Below the pieces are notes generated by a model. That model ran no database searches and had not been told where the DNA came from. It was given only the letters and a program-made list of their open reading frames with translations. The position numbers and the translations under genes are program-made. Below are positions 1-8,034 of a DNA stretch of 41,324 nt, piece after piece. Origin of the DNA: Chloroflexota bacterium (GTDB taxonomy: Bacteria; Chloroflexota; Anaerolineae; UBA4142); contig JACRMI010000105.1 of NCBI GenBank assembly GCA_016215025.1, forward strand, positions 1 to 41,324, read 5' to 3'. How positions within the stretch are numbered: position 1 is the first letter of the stretch; each line of letters opens with the position of its first letter.

Positions 1-843
1 AACGGTCCTGGTATTTCTCAGAAAGAAGTGGTGTTTCCATCGTTTCGCTCCGTCAAAGAGTTGAGCGAAACGAAACATATACCAATTGCTATTGGACATC
101 AAGTTGAAACCTGTTTGGTTTCGGCTTGTCCGAGTTAGGATAAAACCCAGGATGAAAAAACTCAGTAGGAAGGCAAAGTCCGACCAATCGTGTTCTTTGG
201 GAAAGAAAGGATGAACGCTTGTCCTCACCAACCAGAGCGGGAGCACAAACACGAGGATGCCGCCGCGATATTCGCTGACGCGCGCCAGCCAGCCAATCAC
301 ACGCGCGCCTTGGTCGCGTTTGAGCCAGAGCAAAATCGGCAAGGAAATAATCGCAAAGGCGAACAGAAAACCGAGAAACCACAAGTGCTTGCCGAATGGA
401 AACCAGAGCGGACTCAGACCCAGATTGGCATAAAATGTCCAATAGCCGGAGAGATTAGCTTGAAAGGAATAGGTGACCAGTCCCAATTGAGTCTTGTTCA
501 CCCATTCCAAATAGACCATCGGAAACCAAAATAATATCGTTCCGACGATGTAAGGGATGAGGAGACGATTGAATCGTTCGCGGACATATTGGCTGGGTGT
601 GCGGCGGCGCAATGCGAAAATACTGCTTGTCCCTGCGATGAGAAAGAAGAACGGCATTCCCCACAAACTCAACAAAACCAAAATAATGGTGAGGAGTTCG
701 CTTCGCTCGGCGTTCTTGATGCTCCAATCCGTCAAGTCAAATACGTGGACCGAATGGAACAGAAACACCATGAAAATCGCCAGCACGCGCAACCAATCGA
801 GATAGTACAGTCGTACGTTTTTGACTGTTGTTTGCGATTGCAT
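1..843 (-). CDS. Acyltransferase-3 family membrane protein, second tandem copy, 3' end lost or off the edge
   Basis: The frame is open from ATG at 843 to the left edge (281 codons), with a good GGAGG site just upstream. Residues 1 to about 235 closely match the neighbouring acyltransferase at 923-2125: the N-terminal YLDWLRV segment, a helix with LSLWGMPFFFLIAG, an R-RLLIPYIVG segment and a KHLWFLGFLFAF helix. Proteins of this family (OafA/NodX type) transfer acyl groups to sugars at the inner membrane. The match stops after ILGFIL, at about position 138. Beyond this the paralogue reads YADERFARII, while here the frame enters unrelated sequence rich in Asn, Thr and Arg that contains an inverted repeat (41-72). 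I infer that a repeat replaced the C-terminal 150 residues, making this a truncated or pseudogene copy. Continuation beyond the window is not visible. Confidence 0.75.
   Translation of the reverse strand, partial: MQSQTTVKNVRLYYLDWLRVLAIFMVFLFHSVHVFDLTDWSIKNAERSELLTIILVLLSLWGMPFFFLIAGTSSIFALRRRTPSQYVRERFNRLLIPYIVGTILFWFPMVYLEWVNKTQLGLVTYSFQANLSGYWTFYANLGLSPLWFPFGKHLWFLGFLFAFAIISLPILLWLKRDQGARVIGWLARVSEYRGGILVFVLPLWLVRTSVHPFFPKEHDWSDFAFLLSFFILGFILTRTSRNQTGFNLMSNSNWYMFRFAQLFDGAKRWKHHFFLRNTRTV
41..72. repeat. Palindromic repeat at the broken end of the acyltransferase copy
   Basis: Ten-base arms (41-50 and 63-72) pair perfectly around a 12-base loop. The element lies within the part of the open frame that no longer resembles the acyltransferase paralogue. 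Confidence 0.6.
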
Positions 844-922
844 GGTAACCTCCTTGTTCACTGATCAATTGATTGCTCGATCATCTTGTCGTGCAAATAA
901 AACACCTACTTTGTTCTAATCG

Positions 923-2125
923 TCATCCAGCGTGCGCGGGCGCAATCATTTTGGTCATTCCAAAAATTGTCCGTAACGGCGCAATCCGCCGGATGATGAA
1001 TTCGTAAATGCCAACTGTCACGATGAACGAACTCGTGACGACGATGACCAGCTTGGGCAGAAGGTCCATCTGCCATTGCACCACGTAGAACGCGATGACG
1101 ATGATAACGGGTTGATGCAAAATAAAGAACGGCAGCACAGCTTCCTGCGCATACTTGAGCCACTGGTTTGTAAAATCCAAGAACCTCATTCCAATAAAGA
1201 GCATCGTCAGCGAATACGTAAACCCAATGACCCCAACCAGGAAATGAGCGAGATAGAATTGAGGTATCGCGGGATTAGTCGCCCAATCAAAGATCGGCAA
1301 GCCGACGGCATACATGATGAACATGGCAAGCAGCGTGATCGTTCCGCTGCCGAACAAGAGCCATCCATCGCGGCGGATGATGCGCGCGAAACGCTCATCG
1401 GCATACAGGATATAGCCCAGGATAAAGAAACTCATTTGGTAAGTGAAATCCGACCAATTGTGTTCTTCGGGAAAGAAGGGTTGCAGACAAAATCGGATTG
1501 CGATAGATGGGAGCGCCAGCAACAGAATCCCACCGCGATGCTCGCATATGCTGGCGAGCCAGGCGAGGAAACGTGCGCCGTTATCGCGCTTGAGCCAGAG
1601 GAAAAGCGGCAGTGTGATCAACGCAAACGCAAACAGAAATCCGAGAAACCACAAATGCCTGCCGATTCCAAACCACATTGGATTGATACCGAGCTGAACG
1701 AAAAACGCCCAATCCTTCGCAAAGTAATCGGCAAAGGAAAACGTCGTCGTTCCCAGATACAATCGGTTGCCCCATTCAAAGTAAAGCATCAGGGGATAAA
1801 ACAAAATCGTCGTGACGATGCAGGGGATGAGCAGACGCTTGATTCGCTCCGAGACATACTGATTTGGCGTGCGTCGCTGTAACGCAAACCAACCTGCCGA
1901 CCCGGCGACCAGGAAGAAAAAAGGCATGCCCCATAGACTGAGAATCGTCAGAGTAATGCTAAGCACTAGACTCTGCTCGATGTTCTTGACGTGCCAGCCC
2001 CACATATCAAACGGGTGGACGGCGTGATAACCGAACACGATCAAGATCGCAATCACGCGCAGCCAATCGAGATAATGGAGCCGCACGGTTTTGGCTGACG
2101 TTGGTGGAACGGTTGGGCTTGGCAT
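923..2125 (-). CDS. Acyltransferase-3 family integral membrane O-acyltransferase
   Basis: A 400-residue protein with about ten hydrophobic helices. It shows the usual acyltransferase-3 (OafA/NodX) layout: the first helix carries LDWLRVIAILIVFGYHAVH with the family Arg and His, followed by LSLWGMPFFFLVAG, then RIKRLLIP on the cytoplasmic side, and GRHLWFLGFLFAF. Such enzymes move acetyl or other short acyl groups onto surface sugars or lipids; the substrate cannot be read from sequence. The ATG at 2125 follows a GGAGG site at normal spacing. It is transcribed minus-ward from a clear promoter (2261-2289) through a leader holding a terminator-like hairpin. The downstream paralogue at 1-843 starts 79 bases after its stop and is probably co-transcribed. 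Confidence 0.9.
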   Translation of the reverse strand: MPSPTVPPTSAKTVRLHYLDWLRVIAILIVFGYHAVHPFDMWGWHVKNIEQSLVLSITLTILSLWGMPFFFLVAGSAGWFALQRRTPNQYVSERIKRLLIPCIVTTILFYPLMLYFEWGNRLYLGTTTFSFADYFAKDWAFFVQLGINPMWFGIGRHLWFLGFLFAFALITLPLFLWLKRDNGARFLAWLASICEHRGGILLLALPSIAIRFCLQPFFPEEHNWSDFTYQMSFFILGYILYADERFARIIRRDGWLLFGSGTITLLAMFIMYAVGLPIFDWATNPAIPQFYLAHFLVGVIGFTYSLTMLFIGMRFLDFTNQWLKYAQEAVLPFFILHQPVIIVIAFYVVQWQMDLLPKLVIVVTSSFIVTVGIYEFIIRRIAPLRTIFGMTKMIAPAHAG

Positions 2126-2170
2126 TGTAACCTCCTGTCAAATGAAACAATTGCTCGACAATCCTGCGCC

Positions 2171-2233
2171 AATAAAAATACCTGTCGCTCATAGGGCATC
2201 CTTCGCTACTGAAGGACACCCAATCGACAGGTG
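2171..2233 (-). promoter_or_regulatory. Leader hairpin with U-tract, candidate attenuator of the acyltransferase
   Basis: On the minus strand a nine-base outer stem (CACCTGTCG with CGACAGGTA) encloses a second 11-pair stem (2194-2220) and is followed by TTTTTATT. It sits between the promoter (-10 at 2261-2266) and the ATG at 2125, about 20 bases after the likely transcript start. It therefore looks like an intrinsic terminator inside a leader. The U-tract and following bases are echoed before the tandem copy at about 880-898, without the left arm. Confidence 0.55.
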
Positions 2234-2260
2234 TTGCGGGAAAATATCCTGACTGCTCAG

Positions 2261-2289
2261 ATAATAAGGCGGAGTGTCTGCCAAGTCAA
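2261..2289 (-). promoter_or_regulatory. Sigma-70-type promoter for the acyltransferase genes
   Basis: Minus-strand TTGACT (2284-2289), a 17-base spacer, then TATTAT (2261-2266). The start point would be near 2254. Confidence 0.65.
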
Positions 2290-2318
2290 GGAATCAAAGC
2301 TCATCTTTGCCGACAAAT

Positions 2319-2530
2319 GTCATTCTGAGCGAAGCGAAGAATCTCAATACTCTGAATTGCGAGACCCTTCGCGGATGGATTCGCTACGCTCACCACATGG
2401 TTTACGCTGAGCGCAGCGAACGTGCTGCTCAGAAACTTTGCCCTGTCACCCTGAGCGAAGCGAAGGGTCTCGCTCTGCATAGCGAGACGCGAAGCGTTCG
2501 CTCCGCTAAAACCGCTCCGCTCAGAATGAC
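2319..2530. repeat. Composite palindromic repeat, GTCATTCTGAGCG family
   Basis: The element opens with GTCATTCTGAGCG at 2319 and closes with its reverse complement at 2530. Inside is a second element beginning GTCACCCTGAGCG near 2445. It fills most of the 475-base gap 2126-2600. I see no gene; the open frames on both strands are low-complexity products of the palindrome. Confidence 0.85.
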
Positions 2531-2600
2531 AAGTTTTTATGCTTAAACATGCCTGCATGGGCATGAAGTTCTCAGGGTAACAATGACAATCGCGGCGTAC

Positions 2601-4298
2601 TCAGTGGCAAATAAACAGTGGACAGTGCGCCTCGCGCAGCATCCAATTGACGGTGCTGCCTGCGACGATTTGCTTGAGCGGCGATCCGCTGTAGCCGCCC
2701 ATCAGCACCAAATCGAAATGACATTCCTCGCTCTGACATTCGTCGATCAACCTGGGAAGAATATCCATCGGTCCATCGACCACCTCGAACTCAGTTTGGA
2801 CTTCGTGCAGTTCAAGATACTCGTGCGCATAATCGAGCGCCGAGGGTAATTGCTTCGAGCCTTGCTGGATGCTCAACACCGTCAGCGCGGTTTTCCATCG
2901 TTCCGCCAAATACGCTGCTACAAAGAGTGCTTCTTTCGATTTGGGACTGCCATCGAACGCCAGGATGGCGTGATCGAGGCGGCTGGGCAGCGCCGGTACC
3001 GTGAGCAGCGGTCGAGCCGAACGCGCGATGATCGTACGCAATCCCGAACTCAAACTTTGCAGACCCGCCGCAGGTGGATGAGCCACATTCAACACGATCA
3101 AATCGGTCAACAGCGCGCGCTCGCAAATTCGTTGTGTGATGTTCCCAGCTTCAATCGTCAGACTGCCGGCGATGCCGTCTGCCGCGCAGCGTTCGTTGAA
3201 GCGTGTCTGGATGGTCAATGCTTCCGGAGAATTTTTCAACGCATCGGATGCGGCGATATAGAGACCATGCAAGCGTGCGCCTTCACGATGCGCAACCAGA
3301 ATCGCTTGCTCAAGCGCTTGCCAACTGGTCGGCGTGCCGTTCAGGGGAACGAGAATGTCCATGAATAATTGATCGGTATAGCGATCGGGCGTGCGCGCTT
3401 TGCGCCAACTCCCGGAGCTGATGACCTGACTTTCAGCTCGCGTGCTTTCTTTCACCGCCAAATCCGTCACCGCGGCTTCAGGTCGAACCGTCCAACCCAG
3501 CTCCTTCTCCAAACCCTCGCGATGTTCTGAAACCCACAAGTAAAGATCGGTCGCCGTACGATTGGGGAACCAACGCAGCAGACCATGGTCGTGGATCGCG
3601 GTCGCGAGCGGCGTGTACACTTGATCGTACCAATCTTCGACGGCTTGTTGATACGAAACTTTGTTTCCTTGATTTTGTTGCATCAAGTAGCGATGGATTT
3701 CGATTTGTTCGTTCAGCTTTTGGTATTGACCGGGCACCGTGAGACTCAGATCGACGTTCGGGCGTAGTTCGGTCAGCCGCGTCTGTTTCAAAAACTCGGC
3801 GTACTCTGCTTTTACGATCAAGTCGTCGGGCTGAATATCGGGTGTGAGCGGGACATCGGTCTGCACTTCGATGACATTCGCTTCGATGTACTGAATGCCT
3901 TGCTGCCGTGCGACCGATACGCGATGGTTGCCGTCGGAAACAAAATAAACGTCGCCGATTTTATAGACATCGATGGCGGGTAGATTCACTCCGCCGTCTG
4001 TAGAAAAAACAGTTTGGACGCGCGCCCAACGTTCACGGTCATTATCATGGCGCGGCAAGAAGGTGCGCGTGAAATCTGAGTAGCGATCGACGCTGCCGAC
4101 AATCGCATCGACGGGAATGGCTTGGACGCCGCGCTCGGTGCGCGCGGAGAGCTGGAGTTTTTGCACGACGAGATCGTACGATAAAAGCTCATCCGATTTT
4201 CCGGTCAGGCGCGCGAGCACCTCTTGCAGGGCAGCGCGTTGGCGCGCCTCACGGAAATTTTTCAAAGCGTTTTGATACTTGAGTGATTTTGCGGACAT
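2601..4298 (-). CDS. ParB-like domain fused to two universal stress (UspA) domains
   Basis: A 565-residue protein starting at the ATG at 4298; an upstream in-frame start at 4358 would lie inside the leader hairpin and is less likely. Residues about 55-150 resemble a ParB/Srx-type nucleotide-binding fold, with a VSDGNHRVSVARQ motif where ParB has its arginine-rich box. About 300-420 and 425-565 are two UspA domains. The last carries GGYSGSPLKQIVAGST, close to the UspA ATP-binding pattern G-x2-G-x8/9-G-S/T, and ends in the typical CPLFICH strand. The protein is soluble and presumably stress-related. What the ParB-like domain binds (nucleotide, DNA or protein) is unknown. It has its own promoter (4386-4414) and an 80-base leader. 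Confidence 0.85.
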   Translation of the reverse strand: MSAKSLKYQNALKNFREARQRAALQEVLARLTGKSDELLSYDLVVQKLQLSARTERGVQAIPVDAIVGSVDRYSDFTRTFLPRHDNDRERWARVQTVFSTDGGVNLPAIDVYKIGDVYFVSDGNHRVSVARQQGIQYIEANVIEVQTDVPLTPDIQPDDLIVKAEYAEFLKQTRLTELRPNVDLSLTVPGQYQKLNEQIEIHRYLMQQNQGNKVSYQQAVEDWYDQVYTPLATAIHDHGLLRWFPNRTATDLYLWVSEHREGLEKELGWTVRPEAAVTDLAVKESTRAESQVISSGSWRKARTPDRYTDQLFMDILVPLNGTPTSWQALEQAILVAHREGARLHGLYIAASDALKNSPEALTIQTRFNERCAADGIAGSLTIEAGNITQRICERALLTDLIVLNVAHPPAAGLQSLSSGLRTIIARSARPLLTVPALPSRLDHAILAFDGSPKSKEALFVAAYLAERWKTALTVLSIQQGSKQLPSALDYAHEYLELHEVQTEFEVVDGPMDILPRLIDECQSEECHFDLVLMGGYSGSPLKQIVAGSTVNWMLREAHCPLFICH

Positions 4299-4342
4299 GG
4301 TCAAATAAATTCTCGACAAAAAGTGATGGCATGCCAAGCAAG

Positions 4343-4369
4343 ACCCACCGTTGCGCAAGAACGGTGGGT
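4343..4369 (-). promoter_or_regulatory. Strong leader hairpin upstream of the UspA-domain gene
   Basis: A perfect ten-pair stem with a seven-base loop lies in the 5' leader, 45 bases before the ATG. There is no immediate U-tract, so it is not an obvious terminator. It may stabilise the RNA, control translation or mark an unrecognised riboswitch. Confidence 0.55.
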
Positions 4370-4385
4370 GTTGTCGGTCTATTCA

Positions 4386-4414
4386 ACTATATTGCGAACT
4401 AGAAGCGATGTCAA
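4386..4414 (-). promoter_or_regulatory. Consensus promoter for the UspA-domain gene
   Basis: Minus-strand TTGACA (4409-4414), a 17-base spacer, then TATAGT (4386-4391). This is one of the strongest sigma-70-like matches in the window. Confidence 0.75.
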
Positions 4415-4458
4415 TAATTTCGTGCTGCAAATTATTTACGCACCTTACGCATTTGACT

Positions 4459-4783
4459 GTCATTTCGACGAGCGGAGCGAGGAGAAATCTCGCAACTGCG
4501 GAGATTTCTCGCTCCGTTGCTCAGAAACTTTGGTTTGTCAAGTCAGGACTTTCGCTCAAGTGTCCGTTTTCGTGTCACCCTGAGCGTTAGCGAAGGGTCT
4601 CTACCCTTGAAACCAGAGATTCTTCGCTTCGCTCAGAATGACAAGCGAAAGTCCTGCAAGTGTTGGACTCGCCGCTTCAGCGGGTTATGTACTTGAGTGT
4701 GCTCAACCGCGCAAACGCTCGACTCCGAATCGCAAGTTTCTGGATTTGAACATGCCCGCGCGGGCATGCGTTCTCGAAATGAC
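4459..4783. repeat. Nested palindromic repeats filling the 4415-4796 gap
   Basis: The outer arms are GTCATTTCGA (from 4459) and its reverse complement (ending 4783). Inside lies a pair CAGGACTTTCGCT/AGCGAAAGTCCTG (about 4544-4660), which itself encloses a GTCACCCTGAGCG...CGCTCAGAATGAC element (about 4575-4642). A further hairpin GCATGCCCGCGCGGGCATGC lies near 4750-4768. The order looks like successive insertions. No gene is seen. Confidence 0.75.
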
Positions 4784-4796
4784 AATGCCCAAGTCG

Positions 4797-5783
4797 TTAT
4801 TTGCAAAAACTCAGCTTGTAGAGGGTGTTCTGTCCGCCTTCTTGAAACAATGCAAAAAGGTTCGCGTTGCATCGTTTGTCCATAAAGACCTGTCCGAGCG
4901 ACAGAGTTTTCTTTACGGTTTGCCCCGGTCCTGCCGTCACCGAATCGCTGGGCGAGTTCACGGGCAGGGGCCAGACCGCGCCATCGCCAAAATAAAAAGC
5001 GAGAATCGACACCGCCACGGTGGCCGTATGCGCGTCGAGTTTGTCACGATTGACGACGGTGTACCGCAATTGCGCCGTCTGATCGGTGACCACTCCGGTT
5101 CCGTCGAGCGTCACGAGCAATTTGTTCGGTTCATCCGTCAACACCTTGCCCGTCAATGCCGTTAGTGGTTTCGCCGTCAACGCCGATGCGTCGGCGGGAA
5201 AAGTGGCGGCGGCTTGTGCCGTGGTCAGATCGATCGAATAACCGGCTTGGCGTGGAAACACAATGCGCGTGGGATGGGCGACGATTGCCGCCCGAAATTT
5301 CAAATAGTACTGACCAAGTTGTTCGCCTGATCTCCCAACACGAGTCCAGCGAAAATGCGGCGGAATCACTTTGGGCAATCCACTAAAATCGATCTCCTGT
5401 GCGGGCGATCCCTCGGAGCTTTCGGTGTAGAGACGATACAACGTGACCGGATAGGTCTTGTCTTCTTTCGTTTCCACCATCACATCGCGCGTATCGATGC
5501 GAATATTGCCGACGAGTTGATCGGAAATATTTTCGAGCGCAATCGATAGTCGTCCTTCATTCCATCCGTCGCCGACATCCTTTAACTTGTAATTGTAGCC
5601 GATGAGTTTGACCGATGGTGGAATCGGGGTCGGCGTCAGTGTTGCCATTGGTGTCGGCAGCGTGGGACCGGTCGTCGACATGGGAAGCACAGGGTTTGGG
5701 AGAGAGACTGGGAGGAGCGAGCAGCTCACAATAAAGAGCGCGATGGACAATACGGCGATTGGCTTGAAGATCCGATGTGACAT
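4797..5783 (-). CDS. Lipoprotein of unknown function with Thr/Pro linker
   Basis: A 328-residue predicted lipoprotein. The chosen start (5783) has a GAGG site eight bases upstream and gives a signal peptide with a lipobox ending IVSC near residue 20; an earlier in-frame ATG at 5822 would bury it. A Thr/Pro-rich linker (about 30-60) leads to a beta-rich extracellular region with two possible immunoglobulin-like or DUF4352-like parts, each holding a phrase of the type LSIALENISDQ or LRYTVVNRDK. I do not recognise a precise family. It stands alone between repeats and the next minus-strand gene. Confidence 0.7.
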   Translation of the reverse strand: MSHRIFKPIAVLSIALFIVSCSLLPVSLPNPVLPMSTTGPTLPTPMATLTPTPIPPSVKLIGYNYKLKDVGDGWNEGRLSIALENISDQLVGNIRIDTRDVMVETKEDKTYPVTLYRLYTESSEGSPAQEIDFSGLPKVIPPHFRWTRVGRSGEQLGQYYLKFRAAIVAHPTRIVFPRQAGYSIDLTTAQAAATFPADASALTAKPLTALTGKVLTDEPNKLLVTLDGTGVVTDQTAQLRYTVVNRDKLDAHTATVAVSILAFYFGDGAVWPLPVNSPSDSVTAGPGQTVKKTLSLGQVFMDKRCNANLFALFQEGGQNTLYKLSFCK

Positions 5784-5870
5784 TTCTCTACCTCGGCTTT
5801 CGGAAATGGGGATTCCGTTCAAATCGATTCAATGTCCCCTTTGTGCTCAGGGGATAGGATGGCAGATAAT

Positions 5871-6509
5871 TTAATGAGCACGAACGTTGGACAAATGTGG
5901 AGACTGGCGCAATAACCACACCATGCCAATCCCCGAAGTTCCAATCGGCACGATAAACGCGGAGAGCAAGTCAAACGGTTCGACATATAAATCGGTGACG
6001 TAAGCGATGCTGGTCAGGGCAAACGCCAACAGCCAACCGACCAACGTAAATGCGGTCCACCACACGGAATGCGCCATGTAGCGCCGAAGCACAAACCATT
6101 GTGCGATACCCAACGTCAGCCCAAACAGCATGAACATGATTGCCCCGCCGAGCCAAGGCGGATCGCGCCATGGAAACATTTCGCCAAACTGCATCGGCAC
6201 GATGCAGCCAATCGCCGTTGCGAGAATCCACCAACCCGAGCGCGGCAAGTAGCGACGCAGGAGCAACCATTGCGCCAATCCGATCAACGCGCCGAGTACA
6301 GCCATGCCGAAAAAATTGATCGCTTGTAGAATCCATTGCTGGTCTTGCGAAATGCTTTCGAATTCAAGTGTTGGCGCTAGCATGTCGATGAAGCTGAAGA
6401 AAACGGGAATCATCATCATATAAACAATCACGCTGATGATGCTAGCCGCCATCCACGCTGACCAAAATCGCCAGCCCAAGTGCGCTCGATCCATGCTCAC
6501 AGTGACCAT
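5871..6509 (-). CDS. Membrane protein with two GLAQW-LRR repeats
   Basis: A 212-residue protein starting at ATG 6509, eight bases after AAGGAGG. It has five or six hydrophobic helices. Two segments repeat each other: IGLAQWLLLRRY...WW and LGIAQWFVLRRY...WW, pointing to an internal duplication. Small membrane proteins with this G-x-x-QW-x-x-LRR pattern are known from Chloroflexota and cyanobacteria, with no assigned function. Its promoter (6566-6593) lies directly after the terminator of the upstream DUF4349 gene, so it is probably monocistronic. Confidence 0.75.
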   Translation of the reverse strand: MVTVSMDRAHLGWRFWSAWMAASIISVIVYMMMIPVFFSFIDMLAPTLEFESISQDQQWILQAINFFGMAVLGALIGLAQWLLLRRYLPRSGWWILATAIGCIVPMQFGEMFPWRDPPWLGGAIMFMLFGLTLGIAQWFVLRRYMAHSVWWTAFTLVGWLLAFALTSIAYVTDLYVEPFDLLSAFIVPIGTSGIGMVWLLRQSPHLSNVRAH

Positions 6510-6565
6510 CGGATACCTCCTTTGATTCACGCGGCGATGCTTGATCGCAAATCGATTCTGGAGCA

Positions 6566-6593
6566 AGTATAACACGAACGCGGGCGTCGTCAA
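6566..6593 (-). promoter_or_regulatory. Promoter of the GLAQW-repeat membrane gene
   Basis: Minus-strand TTGACG (6588-6593), a 16-base spacer, then TATACT (6566-6571). It abuts the U-tract of the preceding terminator. Confidence 0.65.
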
Positions 6594-6632
6594 TGAAACA
6601 AAAACTCTGCCGCGCAAATCGCGCGGCAGAGT
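6594..6632 (-). terminator. Intrinsic terminator of the DUF4349 lipoprotein gene
   Basis: A perfect 12-pair GC-rich stem (6604-6615 with 6621-6632) with a five-base loop is followed on the minus strand by TTTTTGTTT. It lies six bases after the DUF4349 stop codon. Confidence 0.9.
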
Positions 6633-6638
6633 AAAATT

Positions 6639-7655
6639 CTACATCGTGTCCGGTGGTTTGTTCTCCGAACGAATATCGCTCGGCATTTTTCTTTGCATCG
6701 ATTTTTGGATACGCAGCACTAGCCAAGCAATTGCGCCAATGACAATTGCATAGGGCAGTGGAACGACGACAAGCCAAATCGCAAGATCGATGAACACCTT
6801 GAGCAGCGATTTTTGCGCGCCGACTGCTTTGTCCAACGTGTCCGTGGGATTCCAACCCACCGGCAGCGGAGTTGGTGTTGGGGTCGGCGTGGGTGTCATG
6901 GTCGGCGCAGGCACCGGCGTAGGTTTTGGCTCGCGCAACTCGGCGGTGATCGTGGAAAATGCGGAACGGCCGTCGATCTGGTTCATCTTGCCTTTGAGTG
7001 TCTCGATCTGTTTTTCCACATCGCTCAATTGTTGATTGACCTTGAGCGCCTCTTCCACGGTCTGCGCTTTGGTGAGAAAATCGCGAATGCGATTGGCGGT
7101 CGCTTCGAGATTTTTTACTTGCGATTCTAGATCGACGTACTGATCGGTTACGTCTTGCCCCGACGAGCTTTCTTGCTCGACCTTGAGCGCAACGGCGCGC
7201 ACGCGCCGCATCGTCGATTCGAACTGATCGACCGGCACGGCGAACGAAATCGTCGCCGCTTTCAAACCGCCTTCGGTGAACACGCGGGTGCTGAGAATGT
7301 AGCCGCCCATGTCGGTCGTGATGCCTGTGAGGCGATCCAACGCCACGTCGGTGCTCTCGACCGTCAATTGCAATTGCGCATTCTTGACGATCTTGCGTTG
7401 CGTATTCAGCGCCGATGGGTTGATGCTAGGCGCAGAACTGGGCGAAACACCGGATGCAATACTAGATGCAGCGCTGGACGATGCGGCAGATGACGCTGCC
7501 ACCATCCGTGTGGGCACCGGCGCGCTTGAAGCAGACGATGATGCTGCTATAACGGGCGCAGCAGCTGGCGCAGGCGCAGCCGTTGGTGAAGCACACGCGA
7601 TGACTGTGCTCAATGCGATCAGGCAGAATGCCAGGAACAGAAACCGTAGAGACAT
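6639..7655 (-). CDS. DUF4349 domain lipoprotein
   Basis: A 338-residue protein. The signal peptide ends in a lipobox (VIAC, Cys near residue 21), followed by a long Ala/Ser/Pro linker to about residue 85. The DUF4349 region follows (IVKNAQLQLTVES, then GGYILSTRVF, then DVTDQYVDLESQVKNLEA), with a coiled-coil helix rich in Leu/Glu/Gln that ends near residue 240. A Thr-Pro repeat and one C-terminal transmembrane helix (about 295-325) complete it. So it is anchored at both ends. DUF4349 proteins are extracytoplasmic with no proven activity. The start follows GGAGGAG. The 378-base upstream gap contains the mre operon terminator. Confidence 0.88.
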   Translation of the reverse strand: MSLRFLFLAFCLIALSTVIACASPTAAPAPAAAPVIAASSSASSAPVPTRMVAASSAASSSAASSIASGVSPSSAPSINPSALNTQRKIVKNAQLQLTVESTDVALDRLTGITTDMGGYILSTRVFTEGGLKAATISFAVPVDQFESTMRRVRAVALKVEQESSSGQDVTDQYVDLESQVKNLEATANRIRDFLTKAQTVEEALKVNQQLSDVEKQIETLKGKMNQIDGRSAFSTITAELREPKPTPVPAPTMTPTPTPTPTPLPVGWNPTDTLDKAVGAQKSLLKVFIDLAIWLVVVPLPYAIVIGAIAWLVLRIQKSMQRKMPSDIRSENKPPDTM

Positions 7656-7856
7656 CTTCTCCTCCTTCGCGGCTCGACCTCCGCCAAGGTTTGGCGGGGC
7701 GTCTTGTCGAAACCGCGTTGAAATTGTGTGCAGTATTGATAGGTTTCTTACTTGGCGTGCTTATTCAGTTATCGATAAATATTTCTTGCTGGGTCGCCTC
7801 CTTTCTTCGCACTCTCTCAAGATGGCGTCTGGACAGAATGCGCGTTGAATATTTTG

Positions 7857-7908
7857 GAAAACAAAAACACCTGTCGGCGCACTTTATCAACGCGCTGAAA
7901 AACAGGTG
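7857..7908 (-). terminator. Terminator downstream of mreD
   Basis: CACCTGT and ACAGGTG arms (7868-7874, 7902-7908), with a GCGC-rich inner stem, are followed on the minus strand by TTTTTGTTTT. It lies about 130 bases after the mreD stop and would end the mreBCD transcript. The rest of the gap 7656-8034 shows a weak GGGCAA/TTGCCC pairing (about 7937-7984) but no gene. Confidence 0.75.
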
Positions 7909-8034
7909 CGAGAAAATGGGCAAATAAATTGAAACGGGCAAAGCGGAACCATCGTTGCCTTTCATGACGTTCGTTCGATTGCCCGGGTCAAAGACTAGAT
8001 TACGCTTTGATTCTAATGCGAATAGGAGCTAATG

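Noticed and set aside
1076..1882. 268-residue plus-strand open frame
   Set aside because: Entirely antisense to the acyltransferase gene; highly charged, without family resemblance or ribosome site.
2319..2530. Overlapping small genes on both strands in the repeat
   Set aside because: Both frames are direct translations of the palindrome and its complement, with no ribosome site.
4299..4358. Upstream extension of the ParB-like/UspA gene
   Set aside because: The start codon would lie in the loop of the leader hairpin, and the extra residues have no domain resemblance.
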